Below, piece after piece: positions 6,540-6,868 of a stretch of DNA of 6,868 nucleotides (positions within the stretch are counted from its first letter, which is position 1; the number at the start of each line of letters is the position of its first letter). The position numbers and the translations under genes were made by a program. The DNA lies in NCBI GenBank assembly GCA_029240955.1, contig JARDZH010000102.1:1-6868 (forward strand), written 5' to 3'. The notes beneath the pieces were generated by a model. The model ran no database searches, was not told the DNA's origin, and was given only the letters and a program-made list of their open reading frames with translations. The DNA is from Pseudomonas sp. GTDB taxonomy: Bacteria; Pseudomonadota; Gammaproteobacteria; Pseudomonadales; Pseudomonadaceae.

Positions 6540-6751
6540 TCATCCGATTGATTCAGCTGTATGCCGCGGGCCCCAAATACCTGCTGCTCAGCGCTCTGCT
6601 CTACGCGCCTGGCTCGTTGATTCAGCTGGGCACGTTGAAAACGCGCCAGGGCCAGCCGCTCAGCGGTCCGGAAACGGGTGTGTTGATCATCATCTGGGCC
6701 GTCGCGATTTACGCTGGCCGGATGTTGTGGGCCGGAACGCTGAATTTGTAA
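6536..6751 (+). pseudogene. Remnant of an ArcD-like amino acid antiporter C-terminus, or a small two-helix membrane protein
   Basis: The 71 codons read as two membrane helices (about 15-32 and 48-65). The segment A-G-P-K-Y-L-L-L-S-A-L-L-Y-A-P-G (residues 11-26) followed by K-x-R-Q-G-Q-P closely resembles the C-terminal end of ArcD-type arginine/ornithine antiporters of the APC superfamily as I remember them. Those proteins are about 450-480 residues long, so over 80% is missing here. The ATG overlaps the kinase stop (ATGA), and the purine run GGGGA directly before it is too close to be a good ribosome-binding site. Codon usage remains Pseudomonas-like and no internal stop is present. The simplest reading is a deletion remnant left beside the two-component genes. 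Alternatively it is still translated by coupling to the kinase as a small membrane protein. Confidence 0.6.
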
Positions 6752-6769
6752 GGTGCACCAGCGTTTGCG

Positions 6770-6868
6770 CTAGACCGCCAGTACGCTGCAGGGAACCTGG
6801 TACAGAATATGTTCGGTGGTACTTCCCAGCAGTTTTTCCAGCCCGTGACGTTGAACCCTGCCCATCAC
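6770..6868 (-). CDS. Universal stress protein (UspA family), C-terminal fragment
   Basis: The reverse complement gives 32 codons and a TAG stop (plus-strand 6770-6772). The fragment contains G-R-V-Q-R-H-G-L-E-K-L-L-G-S-T-T-E and ends P-C-S-V-L-A-V. This is the characteristic UspA C-terminus: the G-x2-G-x9-G(S/T) type nucleotide-binding segment, here seen as its R-H-G-L...L-L-G-S-T-T-E part, followed by the last beta strand PCSVLAV. The family consists of small cytoplasmic ATP-binding or non-binding stress proteins. The gene enters from beyond the window edge and converges on the ArcD-like fragment with only 18 nt between the two stops. Its start and any tandem second Usp domain lie outside the window. 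Confidence 0.85.
   Translation of the reverse strand: MMGRVQRHGLEKLLGSTTEHILYQVPCSVLAV

Noticed and set aside
6752..6771. Possible bidirectional terminator between the convergent stops (GGTGCACC at 6752-6759 and AGCG-TTTG-CGCT at 6760-6771)
   Set aside because: The first is a loopless 8-bp palindrome and the second a 4-bp stem; neither is followed by a T-run. Too weak to annotate.
1..6868. Insertion sequences, CRISPR arrays, tRNA or rRNA genes
   Set aside because: No transposase motifs, terminal repeats with target duplications, spaced direct repeats or RNA gene signatures were seen.

Overview
The window looks like chromosomal DNA of a Pseudomonas species, probably from the P. fluorescens group. 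This rests on the high GC and GC-ending codons, the tightly packed genes, the protein families present (T_hemolysin-type protein, QseBC/PmrAB-type two-component system, cytochrome b561, universal stress protein, ArcD-like fragment) and the resemblance of each protein to pseudomonad versions as I remember them. No search was possible, so the species is an inference.

Layout. Positions 1-66 (minus strand) hold the first 22 codons of a cytochrome b561. Positions 67-241 are the only real intergenic region. It contains a striking imperfect palindrome (131-192) made of two opposed tandem half-site pairs that resemble PmrA/QseB/BqsR-type response-regulator boxes. From 242 to 6539 seven plus-strand genes run head to tail, with overlaps of 1 to 14 nt and a single 11-nt gap, so they very probably form one operon: (1) T_hemolysin-family, GNAT-like protein; (2) AMP-forming acyl/aryl-CoA synthetase-like (ANL) enzyme; (3) haem-oxygenase-like diiron oxidase (HDO) with all six expected metal ligands; (4) classical SDR; (5) exported TPR/TatT-like periplasmic protein; (6) OmpR-family response regulator of the QseB/PmrA/BqsR type; (7) its sensor histidine kinase. 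A 71-codon fragment resembling the C-terminus of an ArcD-like amino acid antiporter overlaps the kinase stop (6536-6751). The last 32 codons of a universal stress protein lie on the minus strand at 6770-6868, converging on that fragment.

How the genes may work together (inference). Genes 1-4 combine a carboxylate-activating enzyme, a non-haem diiron oxidase, an oxidoreductase and an acyltransferase-like protein. That is the parts list of a small pathway that makes or modifies a fatty-acid-like compound. The co-transcribed two-component system probably controls it, perhaps by binding the palindrome upstream of gene 1, which would make the operon autoregulated and might also control the divergent cytochrome b561. 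The product is unknown to me. The cluster, with its candidate operator and an ANL enzyme lacking the usual A10 lysine, is the part most worth following up.
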